Source: an uncultured Gammaproteobacteria bacterium
GTDB taxonomy: Bacteria > Pseudomonadota > Gammaproteobacteria > Arenicellales > Poriferihabitantaceae
Length of the DNA stretch: 14,394 nucleotides
NCBI GenBank assembly: GCA_938021685.1
Contig: CALIFM010000085.1
Location: 1-14,394 of the forward strand
Direction of reading: 5' to 3'
Part shown: positions 1 to 6,777 of the stretch, piece by piece
Position numbering within the stretch: the first letter of the stretch is position 1
How the letters are laid out: the number at the start of each line of letters is the position of its first letter
Notes under the pieces: model-generated
What the model was told of the DNA's origin: nothing
The model's input: the letters and a program-made list of their open reading frames with translations, nothing else
Databases searched by the model: none
Made by a program: the position numbers and the translations under genes

Positions 1-337
1 AGCCTTGGTGGTTGGTGGCAGGTTTGGCTTGTTCAGTTCCATCACGCGGTACCTCCATACCTGCGCGTGAAGCCAAGGTTTCGATTGCCTCAACAAAATC
101 AAGGTTATCGTAGTTCATCAAAAAGCCGACAGCTGTGCCGTGGGCACCGCAACCAAAGCAATGATAAAATTGCTTAGCAGGGCTGACGTAAAACGAAGGC
201 GTTTTTTCGTCATGAAAAGGACAACAGGCCCGATGCTCGTGGCCTGCGCGCTGCAAAGGCACGCGCTGATCAATCAGCTCGACGATATCGGTGCGAGCGA
301 TTAATTGGTCAATAAATTGTTCTGGAATGCGGGCCAC
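1..337 (-). CDS. dnaG: DNA primase DnaG, N-terminal part (runs off the left edge)
   Basis: DnaG makes the RNA primers for lagging-strand replication and works with the DnaB helicase. Only the first 112 codons are present, reading leftward. The protein starts MARIPEQFIDQL and contains the complete CHC2-type zinc-binding domain: Cys39, His42, Cys60 and Cys63, in the contexts CCPFH and HCFGCGAH, followed by the conserved FLMNYDNLDFVEAIE segment. The order and spacing match E. coli DnaG closely. The start is a GTG at 337, chosen because the family begins with MA-RIP at this point; an AGG eight bases upstream is a modest ribosome-binding site. The gene is divergent from rlmH and has no rpsU directly upstream, unlike the classical rpsU-dnaG-rpoD arrangement. 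Identity is near certain; the rest of the gene is outside the window. Confidence 0.96.
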   Translation of the reverse strand, partial: MARIPEQFIDQLIARTDIVELIDQRVPLQRAGHEHRACCPFHDEKTPSFYVSPAKQFYHCFGCGAHGTAVGFLMNYDNLDFVEAIETLASRAGMEVPRDGTEQAKPATNHQG

Positions 338-393
338 TAAAATTTGCCTATACTTCACTACTCTTGGCTATTGCTTAGTGCATAATAACTTAA

Positions 394-408
394 AATAAGC
401 AGCTTATT
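394..408. repeat. 15-bp perfect palindrome in the dnaG/rlmH divergent region
   Basis: AATAAGC-A-GCTTATT is a perfect inverted repeat with 7-base arms around one central base. It lies between the divergent dnaG and rlmH starts (338-451). It could be an operator for either gene. It is AT-rich and may be chance. I found no convincing -35/-10 pair with normal spacing in this gap. Confidence 0.35.
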
Positions 409-451
409 GTTGCAAACTCTAAGTGCGCAACTAGTTTTTTAGGGAAATTTA

Positions 452-922
452 GTGGTTAAATTGTCGGTCATTGCGATAGGTGAAAAAATGCCTGCTTGGG
501 TGGGTCAAGGCTTTAGCGACTATGCGGCACGTTTGCATGGCATTACCTCATTGCAGCTTATTGAGGTAGCAGCGCAGAAGCGTGGCAAGAATGCCGACAT
601 TGCACGTATCCTAAAACGCGAAGGACAAGATTTGTTAGCACGGGTGCCTGATCACAACCAGTTGGTGGTGCTAGAACGTACCGGTAAGCACTTGAGTTCG
701 CTGGATGTAGCAGAGCAGCTTAAAATTTGGCAGCGAGAGGGGCAAAATGCTACTTTTATTCTGGGTGGACCAGAAGGACTGGATGCAACGGTTATGCAGC
801 GCGCGAATAAGATCTGGTCATTATCAGCCATGACGTTTTCGCATCACGTTGCGCGAGTGATGTTGGCAGAGCAGTTATATCGTGCTTGGTCGATCACCCA
901 AGGTACGCCTTACCACCGTTAA
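452..922 (+). CDS. rlmH: 23S rRNA (pseudouridine-1915-N3)-methyltransferase RlmH
   Basis: RlmH is a small SPOUT-class methyltransferase that uses S-adenosylmethionine to methylate N3 of pseudouridine 1915 in helix 69 of 23S rRNA, acting on assembled 70S ribosomes. The protein is 156 residues, the usual family length (E. coli 155). Visible family signatures are KRGKNADIARIL (43-54), the cofactor-loop motif GGPEGL (105-110), SLSAMTFSHHVARVM (123-137) and the C-terminal QLYRAWSITQGTPYHR (141-156). The start is GTG at 452 with AGGGA at 441-445 as ribosome-binding site. It is usually found next to rsfS and mrdA; here it sits beside dnaG and leads into maf and rng, with 29 bases to maf, so the three may be co-transcribed. 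Very secure call. Confidence 0.97.
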   Translation: MVKLSVIAIGEKMPAWVGQGFSDYAARLHGITSLQLIEVAAQKRGKNADIARILKREGQDLLARVPDHNQLVVLERTGKHLSSLDVAEQLKIWQREGQNATFILGGPEGLDATVMQRANKIWSLSAMTFSHHVARVMLAEQLYRAWSITQGTPYHR

Positions 923-951
923 GCGCTCTAGGGCTAATGCATAATTAAAAG

Positions 952-1539
952 ATGACAGATCAATCACGAGCACCGCTTATTTTAGCTTCGGCCTCGCCGC
1001 GTCGCAGCGAATTGCTGGCGCGCCTGGGCCTGTCGTTTACAGCACGGGCAGCAGACATTGATGAAAGCGCCCGCGTAGGCGAAAGCCCAAAGGATTATTG
1101 CGCGCGCTTGTCTTGCGAAAAAGCTGGAGCTATTTACAACCAGCGGCCCGATAGTTGGGTAATCGGTTCGGATACCATCGTGGTATTAGGCGAGCAAATG
1201 CTGGGCAAGCCCGCCTCGCGCGCTGAGGCGGTGGCTTGCTTAAGCCAGTTGTCGGGTAATACCCACGAGGTGATAACAGGGGTGTGCTTACTTGGGCCAC
1301 AACACCGTGAGCACATGGTAATCGTTTCAGCCGTCACTTTTGGGCAATTAAGTACGCAAGAGATCGATACCTACTGCGATACCGACGAGCCTTACGACAA
1401 AGCTGGGGCTTACGGCATTCAGGGTTTGGGCGGTGTACTAGTTGAACACATTGCAGGTGACTATAGCGCCATCATGGGTTTGCCGCTGCGTGCCACTTGG
1501 CAACTGCTGGCCCCGTATCTAGATTCAGAGAACAGGTAA
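952..1539 (+). CDS. maf: Maf-family nucleoside triphosphate pyrophosphatase (YhdE type)
   Basis: Maf proteins are cytoplasmic house-cleaning pyrophosphatases that hydrolyse non-canonical or excess nucleoside triphosphates to the monophosphate and pyrophosphate. The 195-residue protein has the substrate loop SASPRRSELL (13-22), the GSDT motif with Asp74, the KP pair at 86-87, and DKAGAYGIQG (149-158). The last motif resembles E. coli YhdE, the dTTP/UTP-acting subtype, rather than the YceF m7GTP-acting subtype, so dTTP/UTP is the likelier substrate (inference from the subtype). The maf-rng order is also found in E. coli (yhdE-rng). The stop codon overlaps the first possible rng ATG in a TAATG, which points to translational coupling. 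Confidence 0.94.
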   Translation: MTDQSRAPLILASASPRRSELLARLGLSFTARAADIDESARVGESPKDYCARLSCEKAGAIYNQRPDSWVIGSDTIVVLGEQMLGKPASRAEAVACLSQLSGNTHEVITGVCLLGPQHREHMVIVSAVTFGQLSTQEIDTYCDTDEPYDKAGAYGIQGLGGVLVEHIAGDYSAIMGLPLRATWQLLAPYLDSENR

Positions 1540-3077
1540 TGGCAATGGACAGTAAAACACAGAATAAAAAGAGCAAGAACGTGGGTGTCATTCCTAAAAC
1601 GGAAGAGTTGTTGGTAAACGTTACCCCTCAGGAAACCCGTGTGGCGATGCTAGAAAACGGCGTGTTGCAAGAGCTGCATATTGAGCGCACGGATGCCAAG
1701 GGTATGGTGGGTAATATCTACAAAGGAAAAGTAGTACGAGTGTTGCCCGGGATGCAGGCGGCCTTTTTGGAAATTGGTTTAGAGCGCACGGCTTTTTTGC
1801 ACGCGCGCGACGCCAAGCCCACGCTGATAAGTGGTGAGGTACATTCTGAAGGTGATGAGGCTGGCGAGCAAGCTATCAGCAGTTTGGTCCATGAGGGGCA
1901 AGAGCTGTTGGTGCAGGTGGTAAAAGACCCCATTGGCAGCAAGGGCGCGCGCTTAACCACCGAAATATCTATTCCTTCGCGTTATTTGGTGTACTTGCCG
2001 CATTCAAAAAATATCGGTATTTCGCAGCGCATCACCGATGAGCAAGTGCGCGAAGCTTTGCGTACTACCGTGACTAGCCTAATAGAGCAACATAAGATTG
2101 AAGGCACTTACATTATTCGCACTACTGCCGAGACGGTGAGCGAGCAGGAGCTTGAGCAAGACATGCAGGTGCTGAGCAAATTGTGGCAGCAAGCCGCTAG
2201 CCGTGCCAAGCAAAGCAAAGCCCCGGCTTTGGTGTATGAGGATTTGCCTTTGGCACAAAAAGCCCTGCGTGATTTTGTGCGTGAGCCTGTTGCTAAGCTG
2301 TTGATTGATTCGCGCGAAACCTTCGAAAAGGTGCAGGCGCTGGCTCGTGAGTTGATGCCCAGTGCGCTTGACCTCATCCAGCATTATCCGGGTGATCGCC
2401 CCATTTTTGATTTGCATTCGGTTGAGGATGAGATTCAGCGCGCCTTGGGCCGCACAGTGCCGCTTAAATCAGGAGGGTCCTTGGTGATTGATCAAACTGA
2501 GGCGATGACCACCATTGATGTTAACACGGGCGGTTTTGTAGGCAAAAAGAACTTAGAAGAAACCGTATTTAAAACCAACTTAGAGGCCGCGCAAGCTTTG
2601 GCACGGCAGCTGCGTTTACGCAACATTGGTGGCATCATTATTGTGGACTTTATTGATATGTATAACGCTTCGCACCAAAAGCAGGTGCTAAGCGCACTGG
2701 AGCGTGGTTTAGCCAAAGACAGCACCAAAAACAATCTCACGGACATTTCAACCTTGGGCTTGGTTGAGATCACTCGCAAGCGCACCCGCGAGAGCTTGGA
2801 GCGTATGCTGATGGAAGATTGTACCGTGTGCAGCGGGCGCGGTACTTTGAAAACAGCGCAAACCGTGTGCAATGAAATCATGCGCGAAATCATGCGCGAA
2901 GCGCGGCAATACGAAGCCAGTCAGTTTATGGTGGTAGCGTCACAAACGGTGATCGACCGCTTGTTGGACGAGGACTCCTCCAGCTTGGCTGACTTGCAAG
3001 CCTTTATTGGCAGCCCTGTGCATTTACAAGTGGAGCCGACGTACTTTCAAGAAAACTATGATGTGGTATTAACCTAG
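1539..3077 (+). CDS. rng: Ribonuclease G
   Basis: RNase G is the RNase E-family endoribonuclease that matures the 5' end of 16S rRNA and takes part in mRNA decay. From the ATG at 1539 the protein has 512 residues. The core follows E. coli RNase G from ELLVNVTPQETRVAM through the S1 RNA-binding region to the DNase I-like catalytic domain. The two metal-binding aspartates are visible as Asp327 (TTIDVNTG) and Asp370 (IIVDFIDM), with the same spacing as in RNase E. The zinc-link cysteines are Cys428 and Cys431 (CTVC-GRGT). No long RNase E C-terminal scaffold follows. Start choice: ATG 1539 overlaps the maf stop; ATG 1545 is better spaced from the AGG at 1534-1536. Either gives about 20 Lys/Asn-rich extra residues before the conserved core. 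An ATG-less frame extends back to 1497 but would overlap maf. Confidence 0.95.
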   Translation: MAMDSKTQNKKSKNVGVIPKTEELLVNVTPQETRVAMLENGVLQELHIERTDAKGMVGNIYKGKVVRVLPGMQAAFLEIGLERTAFLHARDAKPTLISGEVHSEGDEAGEQAISSLVHEGQELLVQVVKDPIGSKGARLTTEISIPSRYLVYLPHSKNIGISQRITDEQVREALRTTVTSLIEQHKIEGTYIIRTTAETVSEQELEQDMQVLSKLWQQAASRAKQSKAPALVYEDLPLAQKALRDFVREPVAKLLIDSRETFEKVQALARELMPSALDLIQHYPGDRPIFDLHSVEDEIQRALGRTVPLKSGGSLVIDQTEAMTTIDVNTGGFVGKKNLEETVFKTNLEAAQALARQLRLRNIGGIIIVDFIDMYNASHQKQVLSALERGLAKDSTKNNLTDISTLGLVEITRKRTRESLERMLMEDCTVCSGRGTLKTAQTVCNEIMREIMREARQYEASQFMVVASQTVIDRLLDEDSSSLADLQAFIGSPVHLQVEPTYFQENYDVVLT

Positions 3078-3146
3078 GCACAAACAAGCTCAGCTAGTAT
3101 CAAGTTTAGAGTAAAATAGATTAAATAATAGCAGTAAGGTGAAACT

Positions 3147-3467
3147 ATGTTAGTAAGCAATTTAGAACAAATCCCGGGCAAGCGCATTGTGCAGCACCTC
3201 GGTTTGGTGCAGGGCAGTACGGTGCGAAGCAAACACGTGGGACGAGATTTTCTAGCAGGCATTAAAAACGTGTTTGGCGGAGAATTGATAGCCTATACTG
3301 AGTTGTTGGCCGAATCACGCGAAGAAGCCTTAGTGCGCATGCAAGAGCAAGCCAAAGAAACCGGCGCCAATGCGGTAGTGAATGTGCGCTTTTCAACCTC
3401 CTCAATTACTCAGGGAGCAGCCGAGCTGTTTGCCTATGGCACAGCGGTGACAGTTGAAGACGAATGA
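3147..3467 (+). CDS. YbjQ/UPF0145-family protein, soluble
   Basis: A 106-residue protein of the YbjQ (UPF0145) family, often labelled heavy-metal-binding domain protein; members form small oligomers of unproven function. Family features are the GKRIVQHLGLVQGSTV opening, the GRDFLAGIKNVFGGEL segment (about 33-48), the Arg/Glu/Ala-rich helix containing SREEALVRM, and the closing GANAVVNVRF and AYGTAVTV strands. It lacks a signal peptide and membrane segment, and has no Cys or His cluster that would prove metal binding. AAGGTGA six bases or so before the ATG is a strong ribosome-binding site. The 69-base gap after rng shows no clear terminator or promoter. The ATG of the next gene lies inside the last codons (ATGA overlap), so the two YbjQ proteins are very likely made together. 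Confidence 0.88.
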   Translation: MLVSNLEQIPGKRIVQHLGLVQGSTVRSKHVGRDFLAGIKNVFGGELIAYTELLAESREEALVRMQEQAKETGANAVVNVRFSTSSITQGAAELFAYGTAVTVEDE

Positions 3468-3916
3468 GCAGCTTTGAGCTTTATCTTTTTTTCGGCTTAT
3501 TAGCCGGTGGATATGTCATTGGCTCTTATTTAGAGCGCAAGCATTATCGTTCGATTTTTGCGCGTGAAGAGCAATTTCAGGACGTATTGCTAATTGCGGC
3601 TAAAACCCCTGATGAATCCCTGAGCATCGAACACAGTGAGATGGTGACAGGTTCAGTCGTGGTGTCTGTGGATTATTTCAAACGGTTTGTAGCCGGCTTG
3701 CGTAATTTGGTGGGTGGTCGTGTGTCGTCATATGAATCTTTGCTGGACCGAGGTCGGCGCGAGGCTGTCTTGCGGATGAAGGCCGAGGCTAAAAAGCAAG
3801 GTGCCAAGATGATTTTTAATGTCAAATTAGAAACAGCGTCTATTTCAAAAGGCGCAGGCAAGCGTATTGGCTCGGTGGAAGTGCTGGCTTATGGCACGGC
3901 GCTACGCATTAGCTAA
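3464..3916 (+). CDS. YbjQ/UPF0145-family protein with N-terminal membrane anchor
   Basis: A second YbjQ/UPF0145 domain (about residues 45-150) preceded by a hydrophobic segment (about residues 4-22, LYLFFGLLAGGYVIGSYL) and a basic stretch ERKHYR. By the positive-inside rule the YbjQ domain should lie in the cytoplasm, tethered to the inner membrane. Shared landmarks with the upstream paralogue are YFKRFVAGLRNLVGGRVSSYESLL, the Arg/Ala-rich helix RREAVLRMKAEAKKQGA, and the final strand VLAYGTALRI. The gene overlaps the upstream one by four bases (ATGA) and lies 33 bases before the M48 peptidase gene. The pair looks like a duplication in which one copy gained an anchor. Function unknown; membrane recruitment of the soluble copy by mixed oligomers is my inference. 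Confidence 0.85.
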   Translation: MSSFELYLFFGLLAGGYVIGSYLERKHYRSIFAREEQFQDVLLIAAKTPDESLSIEHSEMVTGSVVVSVDYFKRFVAGLRNLVGGRVSSYESLLDRGRREAVLRMKAEAKKQGAKMIFNVKLETASISKGAGKRIGSVEVLAYGTALRIS

Positions 3917-3949
3917 GAAAAGAATAGGCTAAAGTCGTATAAAAGCCAG

Positions 3950-4774
3950 ATGAATTACCAGAACCCGAAACTGCCGGAAGGCATTAATACATCTAGGGAG
4001 CACCCTTTAAAAGATTTCATTGTGCTTTTGCTGGGTGTAACGCTGCTGTTGGTGGTGTTGGTGTTTCTGATTAGTTTTGCGCTGCGCTGGCTGGGGCCAT
4101 TGGTGCCGTTTAGCTGGGAAAAAGCATTGAGTAACCGTGTTGCTACTGAATTTGTGACCGATGAGTTTCCGGAGCAGCAGCAGTGGCTGCAAAAGCTGAC
4201 AGATGAGTTGGCAGCCCAGCAAGATTTGCCCGAAGGCATGACGATCACCGCGCATTACAGTGATAGCGAAACGGTGAACGCTTTGGCAACCTTGGGCGGA
4301 AATATCATTATTTTTCGTGGTTTGATTGAGGCCGTCGACAGCGAGAATGGCTTGGCGATGGTGATTGCCCATGAAATCGGCCACGTTAAGCACCGTCATC
4401 CCATTGTCGCTTTGGGCCGTGGCTTGATTACCAGTTTGGTGTTTGCCGTATTAGGTGCAGGCGGCGACAGTGCAGCTACTGGGGTGTTGTCTAAATTTGG
4501 CTTGCTCACGGTGTTGTCATTTAATCGCGAGCAAGAACGCGAATCGGATGAGACAGGCTTGGCTGCAGTATATGGACATTATGGGCATGTGAACGGCGCC
4601 ACTGAGTTTTTTGAAAAAATGGGCGGATTAACCAGCGGCGAAACGCCCCTTCGCGCCAAAGAATTTTTTGCAACGCATCCTGCCACACAAAACCGTATTA
4701 TCGACCTTAAGCGATTAGCTGCACAAAACGGCTGGCCAAGCAGTGGTGAATTAGAGGCCTTGCCGGTTTTTTAG
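3950..4774 (+). CDS. M48-family zinc metallopeptidase, membrane-anchored
   Basis: A 274-residue peptidase of family M48 (the family of HtpX, LoiP and BepA). A transmembrane segment is at about 23-45. The zinc motif is HEIGH at 141-145 (AHEIGHVKHRH). The third zinc ligand is probably Glu196 in the ExxxD motif ERESD (196-200). Further hydrophobic stretches at about 158-171 and 181-191 flank the site. There is no lipobox, so it is not a LoiP/BepA-type lipoprotein; one N-terminal TM with the catalytic domain on one face is the simplest reading. Topology (cytoplasmic or periplasmic) is not clear from sequence. It follows the two YbjQ genes at 33 bases and probably shares their transcript, suggesting a joint role in membrane protein quality control (inference). 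The ribosome-binding site is weak. Confidence 0.9.
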   Translation: MNYQNPKLPEGINTSREHPLKDFIVLLLGVTLLLVVLVFLISFALRWLGPLVPFSWEKALSNRVATEFVTDEFPEQQQWLQKLTDELAAQQDLPEGMTITAHYSDSETVNALATLGGNIIIFRGLIEAVDSENGLAMVIAHEIGHVKHRHPIVALGRGLITSLVFAVLGAGGDSAATGVLSKFGLLTVLSFNREQERESDETGLAAVYGHYGHVNGATEFFEKMGGLTSGETPLRAKEFFATHPATQNRIIDLKRLAAQNGWPSSGELEALPVF

Positions 4775-4825
4775 GGCACAAGGGATCATTCTAAAAAACA
4801 GAACGAAACAATAAAAACAATCTGA

Positions 4826-4854
4826 TTTACCAATGAATTGCTTTTGCCTAGACT
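4826..4854 (+). promoter_or_regulatory. Putative sigma70 promoter of dps
   Basis: TTTACC (4826-4831), 17 bases, TAGACT (4849-4854). Each hexamer matches the consensus at four of six positions and the spacing is optimal. The predicted start near 4861 gives a leader of about 44 bases to the dps ATG at 4905. I could not assign an OxyR or Fur operator with any confidence. Confidence 0.35.
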
Positions 4855-4904
4855 AGGGGTTCGGGGCTTAAATGCCCGCAACAATCACCTAGATGAGGCA
4901 AAAA

Positions 4905-5375
4905 ATGGACAGCATTAACATTGGTATCAAACAGCAAGACCGTCATGAGATCGCGCAGGGGCTAAAGCATTTATTAGCTGACAGCTATACTTTGTATTTG
5001 CAAACCCATAATTTTCATTGGAATGTAACAGGTCCGCAGTTTCGCGAGTTGCATTTGATGTTTGAGGAGCACTACAACGAGCTGTCCTTGGCGGTGGATG
5101 AAATTGCCGAACGCATTCGTAGCTTAGGAGTGGTTGCGCCCGGGACTTATCAAGCATTCGCCGAACTAAGCTCGATCGAAGAAGCGCAGCAAGTTCCAGC
5201 TGCTAACGAGATGGTTGAGGTTTTGATGCGCGGCCACGAGCAAGTGGTGCAAAGTTGCCGCAAGGTGCTAGTAACAGCGCAGCAGGCAGACGACGAATCC
5301 ACCGCAGGTTTGGTGTCGGACCGAATGCGTTTGCACGAGAAAACAGCATGGATGTTGCGTGCGATGGTGTCCTAA
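4905..5375 (+). CDS. dps: Dps/ferritin-like DNA-binding protein from starved cells
   Basis: Dps forms a 12-subunit shell that oxidises Fe2+ with hydrogen peroxide and stores the iron, protecting DNA. The protein is 156 residues. All five ferroxidase residues known from E. coli Dps are present with the right spacing: His38 (FHWNV), His50 (ELHLMF), Glu54 in place of Asp, Asp65 and Glu69 (DEIAER). The rest follows the family up to the C-terminal HEKTAWMLRAM helix. The N terminus is short and carries little positive charge, so DNA compaction of the E. coli type is uncertain. Start: an in-frame ATG occurs at 4893, but GAGG at 4895-4898 lies an ideal six bases before the ATG at 4905, so 4905 is chosen. 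It appears to be a single-gene unit, with a promoter-like sequence before it and a hairpin after it. Confidence 0.95.
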   Translation: MDSINIGIKQQDRHEIAQGLKHLLADSYTLYLQTHNFHWNVTGPQFRELHLMFEEHYNELSLAVDEIAERIRSLGVVAPGTYQAFAELSSIEEAQQVPAANEMVEVLMRGHEQVVQSCRKVLVTAQQADDESTAGLVSDRMRLHEKTAWMLRAMVS

Positions 5376-5380
5376 TTGGC

Positions 5381-5420
5381 AAGCAGCTGTGGCCATCGCT
5401 GGCTTTAAATAGTTTTTATT
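5381..5420 (+). terminator. Candidate rho-independent terminator after dps
   Basis: AAGCAGC (5381-5387) can pair with GCTGGCTT (5398-5405) with a single bulged G. This gives a seven-pair stem over a ten-base loop, followed by TTTAAATAGTTTTTATT. It begins six bases after the dps stop. The T-tract is interrupted, so efficiency is uncertain. An alternative local stem GCCA/TGGC (5392-5395 with 5400-5403) overlaps it. Confidence 0.4.
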
Positions 5421-5444
5421 GCAGGGGTGGCCTTGCGCTACAAT
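5415..5444 (+). promoter_or_regulatory. Putative promoter of the ycgL - rhomboid unit
   Basis: A good -10 hexamer TACAAT is at 5439-5444. The -35 is poor: TTTATT (5415-5420) at 18 bases, or TTGCAG (5419-5424) at only 14. The predicted transcription start is about 5451, one base before the ycgL ATG at 5452, and no Shine-Dalgarno sequence is visible, so the message may be leaderless. Confidence 0.3.
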
Positions 5445-5451
5445 AAGCGCC

Positions 5452-5712
5452 ATGAATATCGCGTGTGACATTTTTAAAAGCGCCAAGCAGCCAGACACAT
5501 ATTTGTACTTGCCCGTGGGTAAAGACCAAGCCCAGCTGCCGGAAGGCTTGCTGGCTTTATTAGGGGAGATAACTCCGTTTTTGACAATTGATGTGCATCC
5601 GCAGCGGCATTTAGCTCAAGCCAAAGCGGACGAGGTGTTAAAAGCCATTCAAGACAATGGCTTCTATCTACAGATGGCGCCCGACAAAATTCTGGCTGAG
5701 CAAGCGGAGTGA
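5452..5712 (+). CDS. ycgL: YcgL-domain protein
   Basis: A small cytoplasmic protein (86 residues) of the YcgL family, which is widespread in Gammaproteobacteria and of unknown molecular function. It aligns with E. coli YcgL over the whole domain: the CDIFKSAKQPDTYLYL opening (E. coli has CVIYRSSKRDQTYLYV), LPEGLLALLG, and the C-terminal KADEVLKAIQDNGFYLQM. The longer frame starting at 5419 adds 11 residues with no family match, so the ATG at 5452 is preferred. That start has no clear ribosome-binding site and follows a TACAAT -10 hexamer at 5439-5444. It is ten bases upstream of the next gene, which itself overlaps the rhomboid gene. Confidence 0.9.
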   Translation: MNIACDIFKSAKQPDTYLYLPVGKDQAQLPEGLLALLGEITPFLTIDVHPQRHLAQAKADEVLKAIQDNGFYLQMAPDKILAEQAE

Positions 5713-5722
5713 TTAACCGAAG

Positions 5723-6100
5723 ATGATTAGTAAGGTTTTTTTCACGATGGCAATCATCGTGCTGGTAGGCATGTTGTTCAGTAAACAGCGCAATGACAAA
5801 AATAATAAGGCGGCGACGTCGAGTGACGAGCAAGCAGCTCAGGGAGAAGCCGGTAGCCTGCCGCCACGTACTTTGGCTTACGGCTTGATTGGCGTGTTGT
5901 TATTACTTTCAGCAGTGATGTACTTTTTTGACCGCAAAGATGCCAAGCAAATTATCGAGCTAACGGTGTGGGATGCAAGCGGCACATCCGTGCAATACCA
6001 GGTTTATAAGGAAGACTATGCTGAGGGTATATTCACCACCATTGACGGCAAGCAAGTGCGCTTGGCGCAAACTGATCGTGTGGAGATATCAGGCCAATAA
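5723..6100 (+). CDS. Small membrane protein of unknown function, two predicted TM segments
   Basis: I do not recognise this 125-residue protein. It has a hydrophobic N-terminal segment (about 5-19), a hydrophilic linker rich in Lys, Asn, Ser, Glu and Ala (about 20-48), a strong transmembrane segment (about 50-68, ending MYFFDRK) and a soluble C-terminal domain of about 55 residues with alternating hydrophobic residues suggesting beta strands (ELTVWDASGTSVQYQVY, KQVRLAQTDRVEISG). The first segment could instead be an uncleaved signal anchor. The stop overlaps the ATG of the rhomboid protease gene (TAATG), and ycgL ends ten bases upstream, so it is almost certainly co-expressed with both. A partner or substrate relation to the rhomboid protease is possible but is only inferred from adjacency. 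Confidence 0.82.
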   Translation: MISKVFFTMAIIVLVGMLFSKQRNDKNNKAATSSDEQAAQGEAGSLPPRTLAYGLIGVLLLLSAVMYFFDRKDAKQIIELTVWDASGTSVQYQVYKEDYAEGIFTTIDGKQVRLAQTDRVEISGQ

Positions 6101-6753
6101 TGTTCAGGCTTGACCCTACTTTATTGCGGCGCTGCTTGGTAACCTCGGTGCTGATTGGCCTAAGTGTGCTGGTCGCGCTGTATTCGCGCGCCGGCGGTGA
6201 TTTTGAATCTTTGCTGCCTTTGTTAATCTCGGAGTACCTTTCGCCGGTTTTACCTGAAGTGAAAAATGGTGAGCTGTGGCGGTTGGTCACCCCCATCTTT
6301 GTGCATTTTGGTTTAATGCATATCGTATTTAATTCCATCATGATGTTTCAGTTTGGCAGCATCATCGAGCCGCGCTTAGGCGGGCTAAATTTTTTAGTTA
6401 TCGTGCTGTTGATTGCAGTGTCGTCGAATGTCGGCCAGTATTTATATGCTGGCCCCGCTTTCGGCGGTTTGTCGGGCGTGGTATATGGCTTGTTCGGCTA
6501 TTTTTGGATGTCCAGCCGTTATAACCCGCGCTTTGGGGCGCGTATTAATCCCAGTGCAGTGAAAATATTACTGGGCTGGTTTGTGCTGTGTTGGTTTAAT
6601 TTCTTTGGTTTGCTAGGCGATCAAGCCTTAATCGCTAACGTAGCCCACACAGTGGGCTTGGTGGTGGGTATGTTGCTAGCCTTATTTGCCGCTAGAACTT
6701 ATCTTTTTGGTGAAAAGAGAAACGGATCAGTTGTGCAGCGCAAGCGATTTTAA
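6100..6753 (+). CDS. Rhomboid-family intramembrane serine protease (GlpG-like)
   Basis: Rhomboids cleave substrate transmembrane helices inside the membrane using a Ser-His dyad. This 217-residue protein has the six-TM GlpG core: the HFGLMH...N motif with His69, His74 and Asn78 (equivalent to GlpG His145, His150, Asn154), the catalytic loop FGGLSGVVYGLFGY with Ser125, and the catalytic His183 in VAHTVGLVVG. The Trp-Arg pair in ELWRLVTP (58-65) before the loop-1 region is also typical. It lacks the cytoplasmic N-terminal domain of E. coli GlpG, and ends in a basic tail (GEKRNGSVVQRKRF). It starts inside the stop of the upstream small membrane protein gene. The catalytic dyad is intact, so it should be active; substrates are unknown. 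Confidence 0.93.
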   Translation: MFRLDPTLLRRCLVTSVLIGLSVLVALYSRAGGDFESLLPLLISEYLSPVLPEVKNGELWRLVTPIFVHFGLMHIVFNSIMMFQFGSIIEPRLGGLNFLVIVLLIAVSSNVGQYLYAGPAFGGLSGVVYGLFGYFWMSSRYNPRFGARINPSAVKILLGWFVLCWFNFFGLLGDQALIANVAHTVGLVVGMLLALFAARTYLFGEKRNGSVVQRKRF

Positions 6754-6777
6754 CGAGCTTACCCTGCGCGTACTCTG

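Noticed and set aside
2079..2893. Several open frames of 90-130 codons on the minus strand inside rng.
   Set aside because: They lie antisense to a confidently assigned gene, have no recognisable domains and show composition expected of shadow frames.
4767..4798. Inverted repeat TTTTTTAG / CTAAAAAA across the M48 stop codon.
   Set aside because: The stem is almost all A-T with a 16-base loop and no following T-tract, so it is unlikely to be a terminator and may be chance.
4863..4880. Short GGGC-TTAAAT-GCCC hairpin in the dps leader.
   Set aside because: Four base pairs only; too weak to claim a riboswitch or thermosensor.
6765..6775. TGCGCGTACTC also occurs at 12052-12062; both copies sit at the 3' ends of leftward barrel genes.
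   Set aside because: An 11-base match is expected many times by chance in a window this size, and the flanks do not match.
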